Shown: piece after piece, positions 53,905-61,829 of the stretch
How positions within the stretch are numbered: position 1 is the first letter of the stretch
Layout of the letters: each line of letters begins with the position of its first letter
DNA from: an uncultured Bacilli bacterium
GTDB taxonomy: Bacteria > Bacillota_I > Bacilli_A > RF39 > UBA660
Length of the DNA: 64,000 nt
NCBI GenBank assembly: GCA_910576795.1
Contig: CAJTIX010000005.1
Coordinates: 1 to 64,000 of the forward strand
Reading direction: 5' to 3'
The notes under the pieces: model-generated
Seen by the model: the letters and a program-made list of their open reading frames with translations, nothing else
What the model was told of the DNA's origin: nothing
Databases searched by the model: none
Translations under genes and position numbers: made by a program

Positions 53905-54600
53905 ATGTATATATATGGAAAAAATGTAGTAACAGAATATATTAAAAATAATAAAAAAATCAAAAAAGTCTATATTTATAAGAATTTCAATGATGAATTT
54001 ATTCTTTCTGCTATACAAAAAAAGAATATTGAAGTCAAATTCCTAGAAAAATTTGAATTAGATAAACTTGCAAATGGAATGCATCAAGGTATAATATTGA
54101 GTGTACCTGATTATGTGTATACACCATTAGAAGAATTATTATCCAAAGAAAATCCTGTTTTGGTTATTTTAGATCACTTAGAAGATCCCCACAATTTTGG
54201 AGCAATCATTCGGACATGTGAAGCTGCAGGTGTTGATGGTATTATCATTCCAAAAGATCGTAGCGTAGAAGTCAATTCTACTGTGATTAAAGTCAGTACT
54301 GGGGCTATAGATCACATGAAAATTGCATGTGTAACCAATTTAAGTCAAACCATTCGCACACTCAAAGAAAAAGGATTTTGGGTGATTGGAACGGATATGG
54401 AAGGAACTGATTATGATAAACTGGATTATACTGGACGAATTGCACTAATCATAGGCAATGAAGGAAGCGGAATGAGTAGACTGGTCCAAGAATCTTGTGA
54501 TTTTATAGCTAAAATCCCAATGCAAGGAACTGTAAATAGTTTAAATGCTTCCGTTGCAACTGGTATAGTAGTATTTGAAGCAATGTTAAAAAGAAAGTAG
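53905..54600 (+). CDS. rlmB: 23S rRNA (guanosine-2'-O-)-methyltransferase RlmB
   Basis: The 231-residue product is a SpoU/TrmH-type methyltransferase with a trefoil-knot fold. It has the family motifs LEDPHNFGAIIRTCEAAG, IGNEGSGMSRLV and NSLNASVATGIVVFEA. It methylates a guanosine 2'-OH in 23S rRNA. ATG 53905 has AGGTGAAT upstream; GTG 53896 is possible but less likely. It follows mrnC directly. Confidence 0.92.
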   Translation: MYIYGKNVVTEYIKNNKKIKKVYIYKNFNDEFILSAIQKKNIEVKFLEKFELDKLANGMHQGIILSVPDYVYTPLEELLSKENPVLVILDHLEDPHNFGAIIRTCEAAGVDGIIIPKDRSVEVNSTVIKVSTGAIDHMKIACVTNLSQTIRTLKEKGFWVIGTDMEGTDYDKLDYTGRIALIIGNEGSGMSRLVQESCDFIAKIPMQGTVNSLNASVATGIVVFEAMLKRK

Positions 54601-54609
54601 GTAGGTATT

Positions 54610-55230
54610 ATGAATTATAAAGAATATAACGATTATGAACTTTTAAGTTATGTCAGTGAAAACCATGAAGATGCGAGTAATATTCTTTATCAAAAATATC
54701 AACCATTTATTGAAAAATTAGCTTATAAATTATACCCATATGTGAAGTATGCAGGGTTAGAAATTAACGATTTAATACAAGAAGGATTAATGGGACTAAT
54801 GAACGCTATTGATCATTTTAAAGAACAAAAAGATACCACTTTTTATACATTTGCAATTACCTGTATTAAGCACAAAATGATTAGTACAGTTGTTGCAACC
54901 AAACGTTTAAAAAATAGGATTTTAAATGAATCTATTCCGATTGATGCAGTTGCAGATGGAGGCGAATCCTATTCATTAGAATATTTATTTGGGGATGATA
55001 CTACCAATCCAGAAACTGTTCTAATGAATCATGAATATGAAAATCAAATGATTGGCATTGCCAAAGATAAACTAACTGCCTTTGAAAGTATGGTATTTGA
55101 TCTAAAAATGAGTGGATTTGAATACAAAGAAATTTCGGAGATTCTTGATAAAGAACCAAAGGCCGTAGACAATGCCTTGCAGAGAATTAGAAGTAAACTA
55201 AAAGAGATAAAACATCAGAAAGAAGTCTAG
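54610..55230 (+). CDS. sigH: RNA polymerase sigma factor SigH
   Basis: The 206-residue product has sigma region 2 (NDLIQEGLMGLMNAIDHF and TFYTFAITCIKHKM) and region 4 (FEYKEISEILDKEPKAVDNALQRIRSK). The last motif is typical of SigH-type factors, and sigH lies downstream of rlmB in many Bacillota. SigH controls the early switch to sporulation and competence. A YacP gene that often lies between the two is missing here. Confidence 0.85.
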   Translation: MNYKEYNDYELLSYVSENHEDASNILYQKYQPFIEKLAYKLYPYVKYAGLEINDLIQEGLMGLMNAIDHFKEQKDTTFYTFAITCIKHKMISTVVATKRLKNRILNESIPIDAVADGGESYSLEYLFGDDTTNPETVLMNHEYENQMIGIAKDKLTAFESMVFDLKMSGFEYKEISEILDKEPKAVDNALQRIRSKLKEIKHQKEV

Positions 55231-55246
55231 AAAAGACCGAGAACAG

Positions 55247-55270
55247 AAATCCAAAATTTGGATTTTTTTT
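55247..55270 (+). terminator. Rho-independent terminator
   Basis: AAATCC and GGATTT pair closely, extended by AA/TT next to a small loop, with eight T residues following. It ends the sigH unit. Confidence 0.75.
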
Positions 55271-55272
55271 AA

Positions 55273-55301
55273 TTGTCAATAAAAGAACTATATGTTATTA
55301 T
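55273..55301 (+). promoter_or_regulatory. Promoter of the LytTR regulator operon
   Basis: TTGTCA (55273-55278) and TATTAT (55296-55301) are separated by 17 bp. The regulator start follows about 20 bp later behind TAGGAGTG. Confidence 0.7.
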
Positions 55302-55321
55302 TAATAATAGGAGTGTGTAGT

Positions 55322-56308
55322 ATGTTGGAGTTTGTTGTAGTGGATGACAATTTATTTTTTCAGTTAGAAATTAAAAAAATGATACAAAATTGTATGAAGC
55401 GTAAAAACGTTAGTTATCAAATTTTTGTTTATGATGACTATACAAAAGGTGCATATGAGTTGACATCAAAAAATAAAAGAAATATGAGAATATATCTTTT
55501 GGATACGGAAACACCTTCTAAAAAAATCCAAGACTATGTACAAAAAATTAGAAAATATGATTTTTCAAGCTATATGATTGGATTGGGTGGAGAAGAAAAT
55601 CTGTTTCTCGCTCTTAGAAATATGTTTACGGATTATATTAATTACCATCAACCACAATGGAAACGAAAATTAAAAGAAAGTATAGAATTTTTATTAGAGT
55701 ATGAAGTCAAAAGAGAAATATTACGATTTATAGAAAATGATGTTCAGTATACGATTCATATAGATGACATCCATTTTCTCGAACGATATAAAAGAAAAAA
55801 GACTATTATTCAAACAGAATCTTGTAGTTACCTTATTTCTTACACATTAGAAGAATTAAAATATAAATTACCTTCTTACTTTGTTTATAAAAATCCTGCT
55901 TGCATTTATAATTACAATCATTTGGTTATTTCTTCTGCATCAAATGTGAACGATGAGAGAACGAGAAATCATCAACCACAAAAAGGAAAACGATATTCTA
56001 AAAAAGATCGTCAAAAGGCACTTTATATGTATTATAGTGGAATATCAGAAGAACAAATTATTCGGAAATTTGGAATGCATATTAATACGTTACGTATTTG
56101 GATTGCAAAAGATAAAACATATAAATATCAAAAAAGTGAATTTGAAAATTTGAATCTACAAAATCAAATCACAACCTTACATTCTAAAAATATGAAACTT
56201 AAAATGGAAAATCAAAATTTAAAAAGAGAAAAAATAAAAGCAGACGCAACTTGTGAACGCTTTCGAAAAGCGGTTCATATTTTATCAGAATCTGGGGATG
56301 AAACCTAA
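55322..56308 (+). CDS. AgrA/ComE-like response regulator with LytTR and extra HTH
   Basis: The 328-residue product starts with a receiver-like domain (LEFVVVDDN, then IYLLDTETP with a candidate phospho-acceptor Asp), followed by a LytTR DNA-binding domain (IHIDDIHFLERYKRK to about residue 210). It has an unusual C-terminal extension: a transposase-type HTH (KALYMYYSGISEEQIIRKFG) and a coiled coil. I chose ATG 55322 behind TAGGAGTG. Its partner kinase starts at the last base of this gene but is cut off, so this regulator is probably orphaned. Confidence 0.8.
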   Translation: MLEFVVVDDNLFFQLEIKKMIQNCMKRKNVSYQIFVYDDYTKGAYELTSKNKRNMRIYLLDTETPSKKIQDYVQKIRKYDFSSYMIGLGGEENLFLALRNMFTDYINYHQPQWKRKLKESIEFLLEYEVKREILRFIENDVQYTIHIDDIHFLERYKRKKTIIQTESCSYLISYTLEELKYKLPSYFVYKNPACIYNYNHLVISSASNVNDERTRNHQPQKGKRYSKKDRQKALYMYYSGISEEQIIRKFGMHINTLRIWIAKDKTYKYQKSEFENLNLQNQITTLHSKNMKLKMENQNLKREKIKADATCERFRKAVHILSESGDET

Positions 56309-57183
56309 TGATTTTGACATGTATGATGACATCAATTACCTGTTTGGTTTCACTACATATGGTTTCTAGCATACTGAGTCAAGGAATATATTATCATAAA
56401 TGGAAATATTGGATGTGTTATATATTATTGGTATGTTGTACTTTTATCTTATCCTATTTTTCAAATGATCTATTTTTATTATCTTTAGGAATTGTATGGA
56501 TCTTATCCAAAATTATTTGGAACCAAAAAATGAGTCAAACTGGTCTGGCAGTTATTTTTAGTTTCTTTTCTCTTATGTTAGCAGATATTCTTGTTACGAT
56601 TGTAATGATATCACTTGGAGTATCTACAAGCGAAATAACAGATGTCATTCGTTTAATTTGTAGCATAATCACTTCACTTATCTCTCTATTCTTTTTTCAT
56701 CTATTTCATTTCAAAAATCTATATAAAATGGTAATAGAAACATGTAGTAAAAAAATATCTGATTATTATATTTTGATTGGTATTGTCATTTGTATGTTTC
56801 TATTTTATATCTATCATTTCCTTTTTTCACTTGTTGGCTATCTCTTTTTACTAGTTTTTAGTATTATTCTAATAGAATATTTCAAAGAAAAAGTAGAATC
56901 CAAACGTCTTTTAAAAGACTATCAAGACTTAATGGTTCGTATTGAAACAAATTCTCAGCTTATCTTAGAAAAGGAATCCCATTTAAATAAATATCGTAAT
57001 CAACTTTCCTTATTACGACAAATGATGGAAGGATCAGAAGATGGAATTCATTCCTATATAGATCAAATATTAGAAGAAGAAAGCAGTCCTTATTTTGACA
57101 GTTATATATGGAAAGAAATTCAAAAATTACCAAAAAATGGATTAGCTGGATTATTCTGTTTCAAAAGTTATATAGTTTTTTGA
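56308..57183 (+). pseudogene. AgrC-like sensor kinase, truncated by the mobile element
   Basis: The visible frame has about six to seven membrane segments over 200 residues, a typical AgrC-type sensor, followed by the dimerisation helix region (RNQLSLLRQMM) and PKNGLAGLFCFK, where members of this family go into the ATP-binding GHKL domain. Instead the frame stops at 57183, and the integrase gene of the mobile element begins 52 bp later on the other strand. The catalytic domain is absent. The missing 3' part is expected on the far side of the element, beyond the window. Confidence 0.8.
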
Positions 57184-57260
57184 CTATCTTTTTATAAGTT
57201 CTTAAATGTCTTTATAACCTTTATTTATAAGCATTTAAGACATTTTTATTTTTGGAAGAT
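57170..57260. other. Left end of the integrated element (probable att region)
   Basis: Homology to AgrC-like kinases ends near 57172 and the integrase stop lies at 57235. This span is AT-rich with inverted repeats: AAATGTCTT/AAGACATTT (57204-57212 and 57237-57245) and TCTTAAATG/CATTTAAGA (57200-57208 and 57232-57240), plus ATAGT/ACTAT near 57171-57187. The exact crossover cannot be set without the other end. Confidence 0.6.
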
Positions 57261-58524
57261 GTTCACATATATTTTTATAATTTCTTATATTTTCGCTTTC
57301 AAAAGTAGTAAATTCGTAGTAAAATTGCTTTTGCTTGATTATTCTTTCCATCTCTGCTTGTGCCGATGTATAAGTAGGGTGTGTATAATACTTCAATGTC
57401 ATTTCAATATTTTTATGTCCCATAATGTATTGAAGTGTACGAGGGTTCATTCCATCGTTAGCCCAATTAGTACAAAAAGTATGCCTTAATGTATGGGGTG
57501 TCATTTTTTTAGGAAGTTTTTCCTCATGACATTTATTATATTTTTTTACAATTCGATTAAAAATACCATCGTACTCTATATTTGTTCTTGGGTTACCATT
57601 TCTATTTATAAATAAAAACCCACTATAACCATCAATAACAATAGTCTTTGAACTTTTACGATTTTCTATTATACACTTAAAAATTTCATACGCTTTGTCG
57701 CTCATAGGTACTTTCCTAACTCCATTATCGGTTTTAGTATCGTCAATATAATAACCTCGTTCACTATTTTTTAAAAGTTGATGGTCTATATTGATTAGTC
57801 TATTTTCAAAATCTAGGTCGGTTTCTATTAGTCCGCAAAATTCCGATATACGAAGTCCCGTTTCTCTTATTAAAATAATTTCGTCATAATATTTAGAACA
57901 AGTTTTATCACTTTCTATAAAAGAATATAGGCTTTTTTCTTGTTCTAATGTAAGGGGTATATTCTTCTCGGTGTCATTTTCTATTACATCGTCAATTTTA
58001 AACTCAAAAGGGTTTTTCCTTATATAGTCGTCTTGTATAGCCATTTGAAACGCCGAATATAAAGAACGCTTATCATTTTTTATAGTTTGGTAGGCTATTC
58101 CTTTTTCTTTCATTCGTATAACCCATTCTTTGGCGTCCGACATCTTAATGTTTTCAATAGAACAAGCACCAATTTTATCTTCTTCTAGGTATCTCATAAG
58201 TCTATTTCGTCCTTTTTTTGTTTTATCTTTAACATTTGGTCGTTGATTATTCTTTTTAGCGTATAATTGACATACACTTATTTTTTTACCTATGGTGTCG
58301 ATTCCATCACTAATGTCTTTTAAAATCTCTTGTTCCTTTTCTCTTAAAGATTTATCGTCGCGTTTCCCATTTGGTGTTTTATCGGTTGGTACTAACTTCC
58401 AAGCATATATAAATTGTGGTTTACCGAAACTATCGGTATATTTGTAAACATATCTTCCATCTTTTCGTTGGCTCTCTCCGTTATGTAAAATACGATTTTT
58501 TTTATCGCGTCTTTTTTCTATCAT
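57235..58524 (-). CDS. int: Tn916-type tyrosine integrase
   Basis: The 429-residue product matches Tn916 Int along its length: an N-terminal arm-binding domain (GESQRKDGRYVYKYTDSFGKPQFIY), a SAM-like core-binding domain, and a catalytic domain with Arg in TGLRISE, HTLRHTFCTNWA, GHKNIEMT and Tyr in LKYYTHPT. It carries out site-specific excision and integration. GAAAGGAG precedes the start, and xis lies just upstream. It is the outermost gene at the left end, as in Tn916-like elements. Confidence 0.93.
   Translation of the reverse strand: MIEKRRDKKNRILHNGESQRKDGRYVYKYTDSFGKPQFIYAWKLVPTDKTPNGKRDDKSLREKEQEILKDISDGIDTIGKKISVCQLYAKKNNQRPNVKDKTKKGRNRLMRYLEEDKIGACSIENIKMSDAKEWVIRMKEKGIAYQTIKNDKRSLYSAFQMAIQDDYIRKNPFEFKIDDVIENDTEKNIPLTLEQEKSLYSFIESDKTCSKYYDEIILIRETGLRISEFCGLIETDLDFENRLINIDHQLLKNSERGYYIDDTKTDNGVRKVPMSDKAYEIFKCIIENRKSSKTIVIDGYSGFLFINRNGNPRTNIEYDGIFNRIVKKYNKCHEEKLPKKMTPHTLRHTFCTNWANDGMNPRTLQYIMGHKNIEMTLKYYTHPTYTSAQAEMERIIKQKQFYYEFTTFESENIRNYKNICEHLPKIKMS
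57303..57326. promoter_or_regulatory. Probable Int arm-binding repeats (Tn916 DR-2-like)
   Basis: AAGTAGTAAATTC (57303-57315) is followed directly by GTAGTAAAATT (57316-57326). From memory the DR-2 site bound by the Tn916 Int N-terminal domain reads GAGTAGTAAATTC, so the match is 12 of 13. It lies inside the 3' end of int, about 70-130 bp from the proposed element end. Confidence 0.65.
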
Positions 58525-58552
58525 ATTTTTTTGCTCCTTTCAATAATAGAAA

Positions 58553-58593
58553 GAGCCTTGATATGCAATAACATTATATCACATATAAGGCTC
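58553..58593 (-). terminator. Hairpin between xis and int
   Basis: On the minus strand, GAGCCTTATATG pairs with CATATCAAGGCTC (one bulge), with TTTCT following. The loop has GATATAATG, which could be a -10 element for int. It may limit read-through from xis or act as an attenuator. Confidence 0.6.
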
Positions 58594-58601
58594 GATTTTC
58601 A

Positions 58602-58838
58602 TTAAATTACATTTAAAGTATCAATAATTTTTTCAAATTGTTTTCTTTTTATTTGAATTCGGTTGCCGTTCATTAAAACCCAACTTGCGTTTAAATTTTC
58701 TTCTGCTAATTTACGAAGTTTATTTTCGCCGATACGGAAATACTTTGACGCTTCTTCAATAGTTAGTGTATATTTTTCACTTATGGGGACATACACCATA
58801 TTTTTACAAAATTCTTGATAGTTGATATTATCCACCAT
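58602..58838 (-). CDS. xis: Tn916-type excisionase
   Basis: The 78-residue product contains [20 protein letters not shown] and [19 protein letters not shown], which match Tn916 Xis almost residue for residue as I recall it, with a slightly longer N-terminus. Xis is a winged-helix protein that bends DNA to favour excision. It is followed by int and starts at the base before the ftsK-like stop. Confidence 0.93.
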   Translation of the reverse strand: MVDNINYQEFCKNMVYVPISEKYTLTIEEASKYFRIGENKLRKLAEENLNASWVLMNGNRIQIKRKQFEKIIDTLNVI

Positions 58839-60053
58839 TTAAACCATCTTACTACTTATAATATTGTCAATGTCTTCTTTGTCCTTTTGTGAAATTTCGG
58901 CTACTTTAATACGCGTAACTTTCATTTTTCCATCTTCACAAAGGTATCCGTATCCTCTTGGGTTTATTTCTTTAAATTGTTTTCGTTTTCTTTCGTCTAC
59001 AAGCATTTTCATTTGAGTATCTGAAATTTCGCCCATCAATATTATTTTTTTAAATTGTTCTCTTGCACCTCTTACAAAGTATTCTGCATCTGCTCTTTGT
59101 AGACTTACTATTGTTATTATTTTTTTACTACGCCCAGCAAACAATAAATCTGCAACCATATCTTTAAGTTTTTCTTTATCACTTTTATCCTTTATTGAAT
59201 TGATAAGCACTGCATATTCTTCAATTAAAAGAATAATTGTTTCTTTATCTTCGTTGTCTTCGTCATTTTCCATACGCTCCTCAAATATTTTATGAACTTC
59301 TTTAATTCCATCTACTGCATTGATACCATAATAATTAGGACGATTTTTAAATTGTCTAAAATCTTCATTTTTAATATCACTTATAAAGACTCGTACATCT
59401 TCACCATTACAAGATTTATTTAAGACTATTTTTCCTAGTAATTGATGTGTAAAATATGTTTTACCACTTCCCGTACTTCCAACTACTAAAGCCGTTAAAA
59501 AGTCGTCTAGTAAGTTGTCATTTAAGGTTACTTGGAATAGTTTAGGGTGTAATAAATCTCTAGGCGTTGCATAAATATTTATGTATTTTGTTGGTATTCT
59601 TGGTGTCATATAATGTATATCTATATGATAAGCCGTTTCTACATCGTCTTGTCTAGCCCTTAATTTTTCAATAGAAAGATTTTTAGGGTCTACAACAAGT
59701 ATACATTCGTTTTCTTCTTCGCCATCTAAAATCTCAACTATTTCTATGAATTCGCCACTTTCATTTTTTAAGCCAACATCTTGAACATTTTTTTGTTCTT
59801 CTTCTTTGTCTTTATTGTGTCTTTTAAGAGTTATAATTAAAGCGATTAAAATTATTGATAAAATTATTACAAGTCCAATATTAACTACTGCATTTATCAT
59901 TTTTATTTGTAATTCGGTAGTGGTTTTTGAAACCATGTAATCTATTGCATAGACTCTTAAGTGCCATATTAATTGTGCTAATACTAGGTATAATTCTACA
60001 ATTAAAACCTTTATAATATTAATTTTTTTCATTATTCGTTTTATTTTCTTCAT
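58839..60053 (-). CDS. FtsK/TcpA-like membrane ATPase
   Basis: The 404-residue product has two N-terminal membrane segments (about residues 15-32 and 53-75), an acidic linker, and an ATPase domain with Walker A GSTGSGKT (about residue 192), a Walker B-like ETIILLIEEYAVL, and the FtsK motif FAGRSKKIITIVSLQRAD. Such proteins act as DNA pumps or coupling proteins in plasmids and conjugative elements. No other transfer genes are in the window. It overlaps the end of rep by 35 bp. Confidence 0.88.
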   Translation of the reverse strand: MKKIKRIMKKINIIKVLIVELYLVLAQLIWHLRVYAIDYMVSKTTTELQIKMINAVVNIGLVIILSIILIALIITLKRHNKDKEEEQKNVQDVGLKNESGEFIEIVEILDGEEENECILVVDPKNLSIEKLRARQDDVETAYHIDIHYMTPRIPTKYINIYATPRDLLHPKLFQVTLNDNLLDDFLTALVVGSTGSGKTYFTHQLLGKIVLNKSCNGEDVRVFISDIKNEDFRQFKNRPNYYGINAVDGIKEVHKIFEERMENDEDNEDKETIILLIEEYAVLINSIKDKSDKEKLKDMVADLLFAGRSKKIITIVSLQRADAEYFVRGAREQFKKIILMGEISDTQMKMLVDERKRKQFKEINPRGYGYLCEDGKMKVTRIKVAEISQKDKEDIDNIISSKMV

Positions 60054-61029
60054 TTTCTAATTCCTCCAATTTTTTAGTCATTTTATGTACTATAATTGAG
60101 CCATCACTTTTGTACTCAATTATGTTATGAATTCTACGCAAAAACGCGTCCCAAACTGCTCTATACTTTAAACCACATCGTAAGTCATAATATTGCTCCT
60201 CTAGGGGAACATTTGAAGTTATATAGACATAAGTGTAACAAGCCACCTTATCACTATATCTCGCGGGTAGCATAAGGGGATATATATCGGTATAATTAAG
60301 CATATCACCGATGGGTATTTGACTATGAAATTCCTCAAATACTAGGGTATTCATAGTGCTTTTATATGAGTCAAAATTTACGCCTCTACTACTTGCATAA
60401 TTCGTGATACGACATATATTTTTAGCACCATGTCTTTTGTATATATCTCGTGTCTTACCAACGCCTGTATGCCCAAAGACATATGTACAAACTATATCTC
60501 GGTTTTCTCTCATGTACTTATCGGCTAGATAAGTTTCTCTTATCAAGTCTATATCTCGTATTTTTAAAGCCCATTGTGGGTTATTTTCTATAATCTCGAT
60601 GTTTGACTTACCATCTTTTATATCTTCTAATAATTGCCCTATAACGGGGTCTTTTTCTTGTAATTCCGATGGTATCGTTCCGTATTCTTCAAAACTGCCC
60701 TCAACAGATGTTTCGGCTTTGTCGGTATTTTCAAACTTGCCCGTTTTTCTCACATAGTCAATATTATCTTGTATAGTCCCATAGGCTTTTTCTATATGTG
60801 CTATTTTGTTAAAGCGACTCTGTATCGTTGTAAAGCGAATCGGCGATTTTGAATAAATAAAGATATGGATATGTAGCGTTTGTGTTTCGTTGCCGATTTC
60901 CTTACACATACAATAGTAGTCAAGAGCGAATTTTTGCAAAGTTTCTTTTATTACTTCGTCCGTAAAGCCGTGTTCTAGTGGGTTGTTAATCGTTAAAGCC
61001 CATTTACGACTTTGGCTATTATCTGCCAT
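60019..61029 (-). CDS. rep: CRESS-DNA-virus-like Rep: HUH endonuclease plus SF3 helicase
   Basis: The 336-residue product has the rolling-circle endonuclease motifs in order: motif I KWALTINNP (residues 9-17), motif II with H53-I-H55 (TLHIHIFIYS), and motif III DYVRK with Tyr92 and Lys95. The helicase domain follows: Walker A GHTGVGKT (186-193), Walker B LVFEEF (229-234), and the sensor Asn in YITSN (273). This is the layout of circovirus, geminivirus and related bacterial plasmid Reps, and unlike the Rep_trans-type relaxase of Tn916. A matching origin lies 128-157 bp upstream. The motifs are complete, so it should be active. Confidence 0.92.
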   Translation of the reverse strand: MADNSQSRKWALTINNPLEHGFTDEVIKETLQKFALDYYCMCKEIGNETQTLHIHIFIYSKSPIRFTTIQSRFNKIAHIEKAYGTIQDNIDYVRKTGKFENTDKAETSVEGSFEEYGTIPSELQEKDPVIGQLLEDIKDGKSNIEIIENNPQWALKIRDIDLIRETYLADKYMRENRDIVCTYVFGHTGVGKTRDIYKRHGAKNICRITNYASSRGVNFDSYKSTMNTLVFEEFHSQIPIGDMLNYTDIYPLMLPARYSDKVACYTYVYITSNVPLEEQYYDLRCGLKYRAVWDAFLRRIHNIIEYKSDGSIIVHKMTKKLEELENEENKTNNEKN

Positions 61030-61121
61030 GTTATCACTCCTATTTTTAAAAGTTTAGATTATTATTAAATTTTCAAAGAACTAATGCGCTAATACATATA
61101 CTAGTTAATACACGCCCATGA

Positions 61122-61156
61122 GTGGGGCGAGTGGCGTAGCCACTTTAGCCCCCCAC
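61122..61156. repeat. GC-rich nested hairpin next to the origin
   Basis: AGTGGC (61130-61135) pairs with GCCACT (61139-61144) across GTA, and GGGGC (61124-61128) pairs with GCCCC (61148-61152) outside it. It is the most G+C-rich stretch in this part of the element. It could be a lagging-strand origin, a replication stop, or a terminator or leader for rep; I cannot tell which. Confidence 0.6.
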
Positions 61157-61186
61157 CATATAAGGGCTAGTATTACCCCTTATATG
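61157..61186 (+). other. CRESS-type replication origin stem-loop with TAGTATTAC
   Basis: CATATAAGGG (61157-61166) pairs perfectly with CCCTTATATG (61177-61186). The 10-nt loop CTAGTATTAC holds TAGTATTAC (61168-61176), the nonanucleotide known at circovirus origins (TAATATTAC in geminiviruses). Reps of this type nick after the seventh base, here between 61174 and 61175. The nonamer is on the plus strand while rep is on the minus strand. Confidence 0.88.
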
Positions 61187-61204
61187 TAGCATGTAGCATG
61201 TAGC
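61184..61204 (+). repeat. Three tandem 7-bp iterons at the origin
   Basis: ATGTAGC occurs three times without gaps (61184-61190, 61191-61197, 61198-61204), the first overlapping the foot of the stem. Short tandem repeats beside the stem-loop are the usual Rep-binding sites in CRESS virus origins. Confidence 0.82.
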
Positions 61205-61234
61205 AATAATTTTTATAAATTTACCTTAATGTTA

Positions 61235-61265
61235 ATCTTGCTACTATTTAAAACAATAGCAAGAT
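61235..61265. repeat. Inverted repeat upstream of the origin
   Basis: ATCTTGCTA (61235-61243) and TAGCAAGAT (61257-61265) form a perfect 9-bp stem with a 13-nt AT-rich loop. Two direct GTCAATAA repeats follow at 61280-61295. This may be a terminator-like structure of the upstream gene or part of the control region. Confidence 0.5.
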
Positions 61266-61300
61266 GTAACAAATCGGTAGTCAATAAGTCAATAAGTAAC

Positions 61301-61588
61301 TTATTTTTTGCTTGTTTCGGTAGAGTCAGCAAATTCAACATAACTAACATTTCTATATCTATCGTATAGGAATTCTTCTATATATTTACCTACAAGACTT
61401 TTAATTTCTGATGTAGTTAATTCTTTCCCAAAAGTTTTGGTTAAGACATCATATCTTACTTTAACTACTGAAACCTTAAGTCCTTCGCTTTTATCGTTGT
61501 TAAACTCTTCCGCACAATGAAAATTAACATTATGAAATGGCTTATCTTCATACACGCCAATTCTTTCTTCAATACCTATAATTTTCAT
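61301..61588 (-). CDS. Hypothetical element protein (95 aa)
   Basis: I do not recognise this 95-residue protein. It starts MKIIGIEERIGVYEDKPFHN and has mixed beta/alpha character, with KVRYDVLTKTFG in the middle and a charged tail. It lies just upstream of the origin and rep, a place where mobile elements often carry a small regulator or replication accessory gene. A site with AAAGGAG precedes the start. Confidence 0.6.
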   Translation of the reverse strand: MKIIGIEERIGVYEDKPFHNVNFHCAEEFNNDKSEGLKVSVVKVRYDVLTKTFGKELTTSEIKSLVGKYIEEFLYDRYRNVSYVEFADSTETSKK

Positions 61589-61829
61589 GACCTTAATTTT
61601 CTCCTTTCGTTAGATTTTGTGTAATTTTAGTTGGCGCCTTTCAAATTACAAGTTCATTAAAACACAATTTTTTAAAATCTCTAAAACACGCCATGTGGCT
61701 AAAATCAAAGAAAAAAAGGCTAAAATTATAACCCTTAAACTAGTAAATTATAATTTTAACCTTTATATACAAGTGATTTTAATTCCACACGGAAGTTGGA
61801 GTTTTATTAAGTTTTTATAAAAGTTTTCG
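61589..61829. other. Intergenic control region of the element
   Basis: About 240 bp with no convincing gene. It is AT-rich, with several inverted AT stretches (for example AAATTATAATTTTAACC), and probably holds the promoter for the rep unit. I see no clear consensus match. Confidence 0.4.

Noticed and set aside
61184..61204. ATGTAGC repeats as a CRISPR or mononucleotide-type slippage tract
   Set aside because: Only three short units are present and they abut the origin stem, which fits Rep-binding iterons better.
61617..61820. Plus-strand frame of 67 codons in the element's control region
   Set aside because: It has no ribosome site, an odd composition, and lies against the direction of all element genes. 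It is probably chance in AT-rich DNA.
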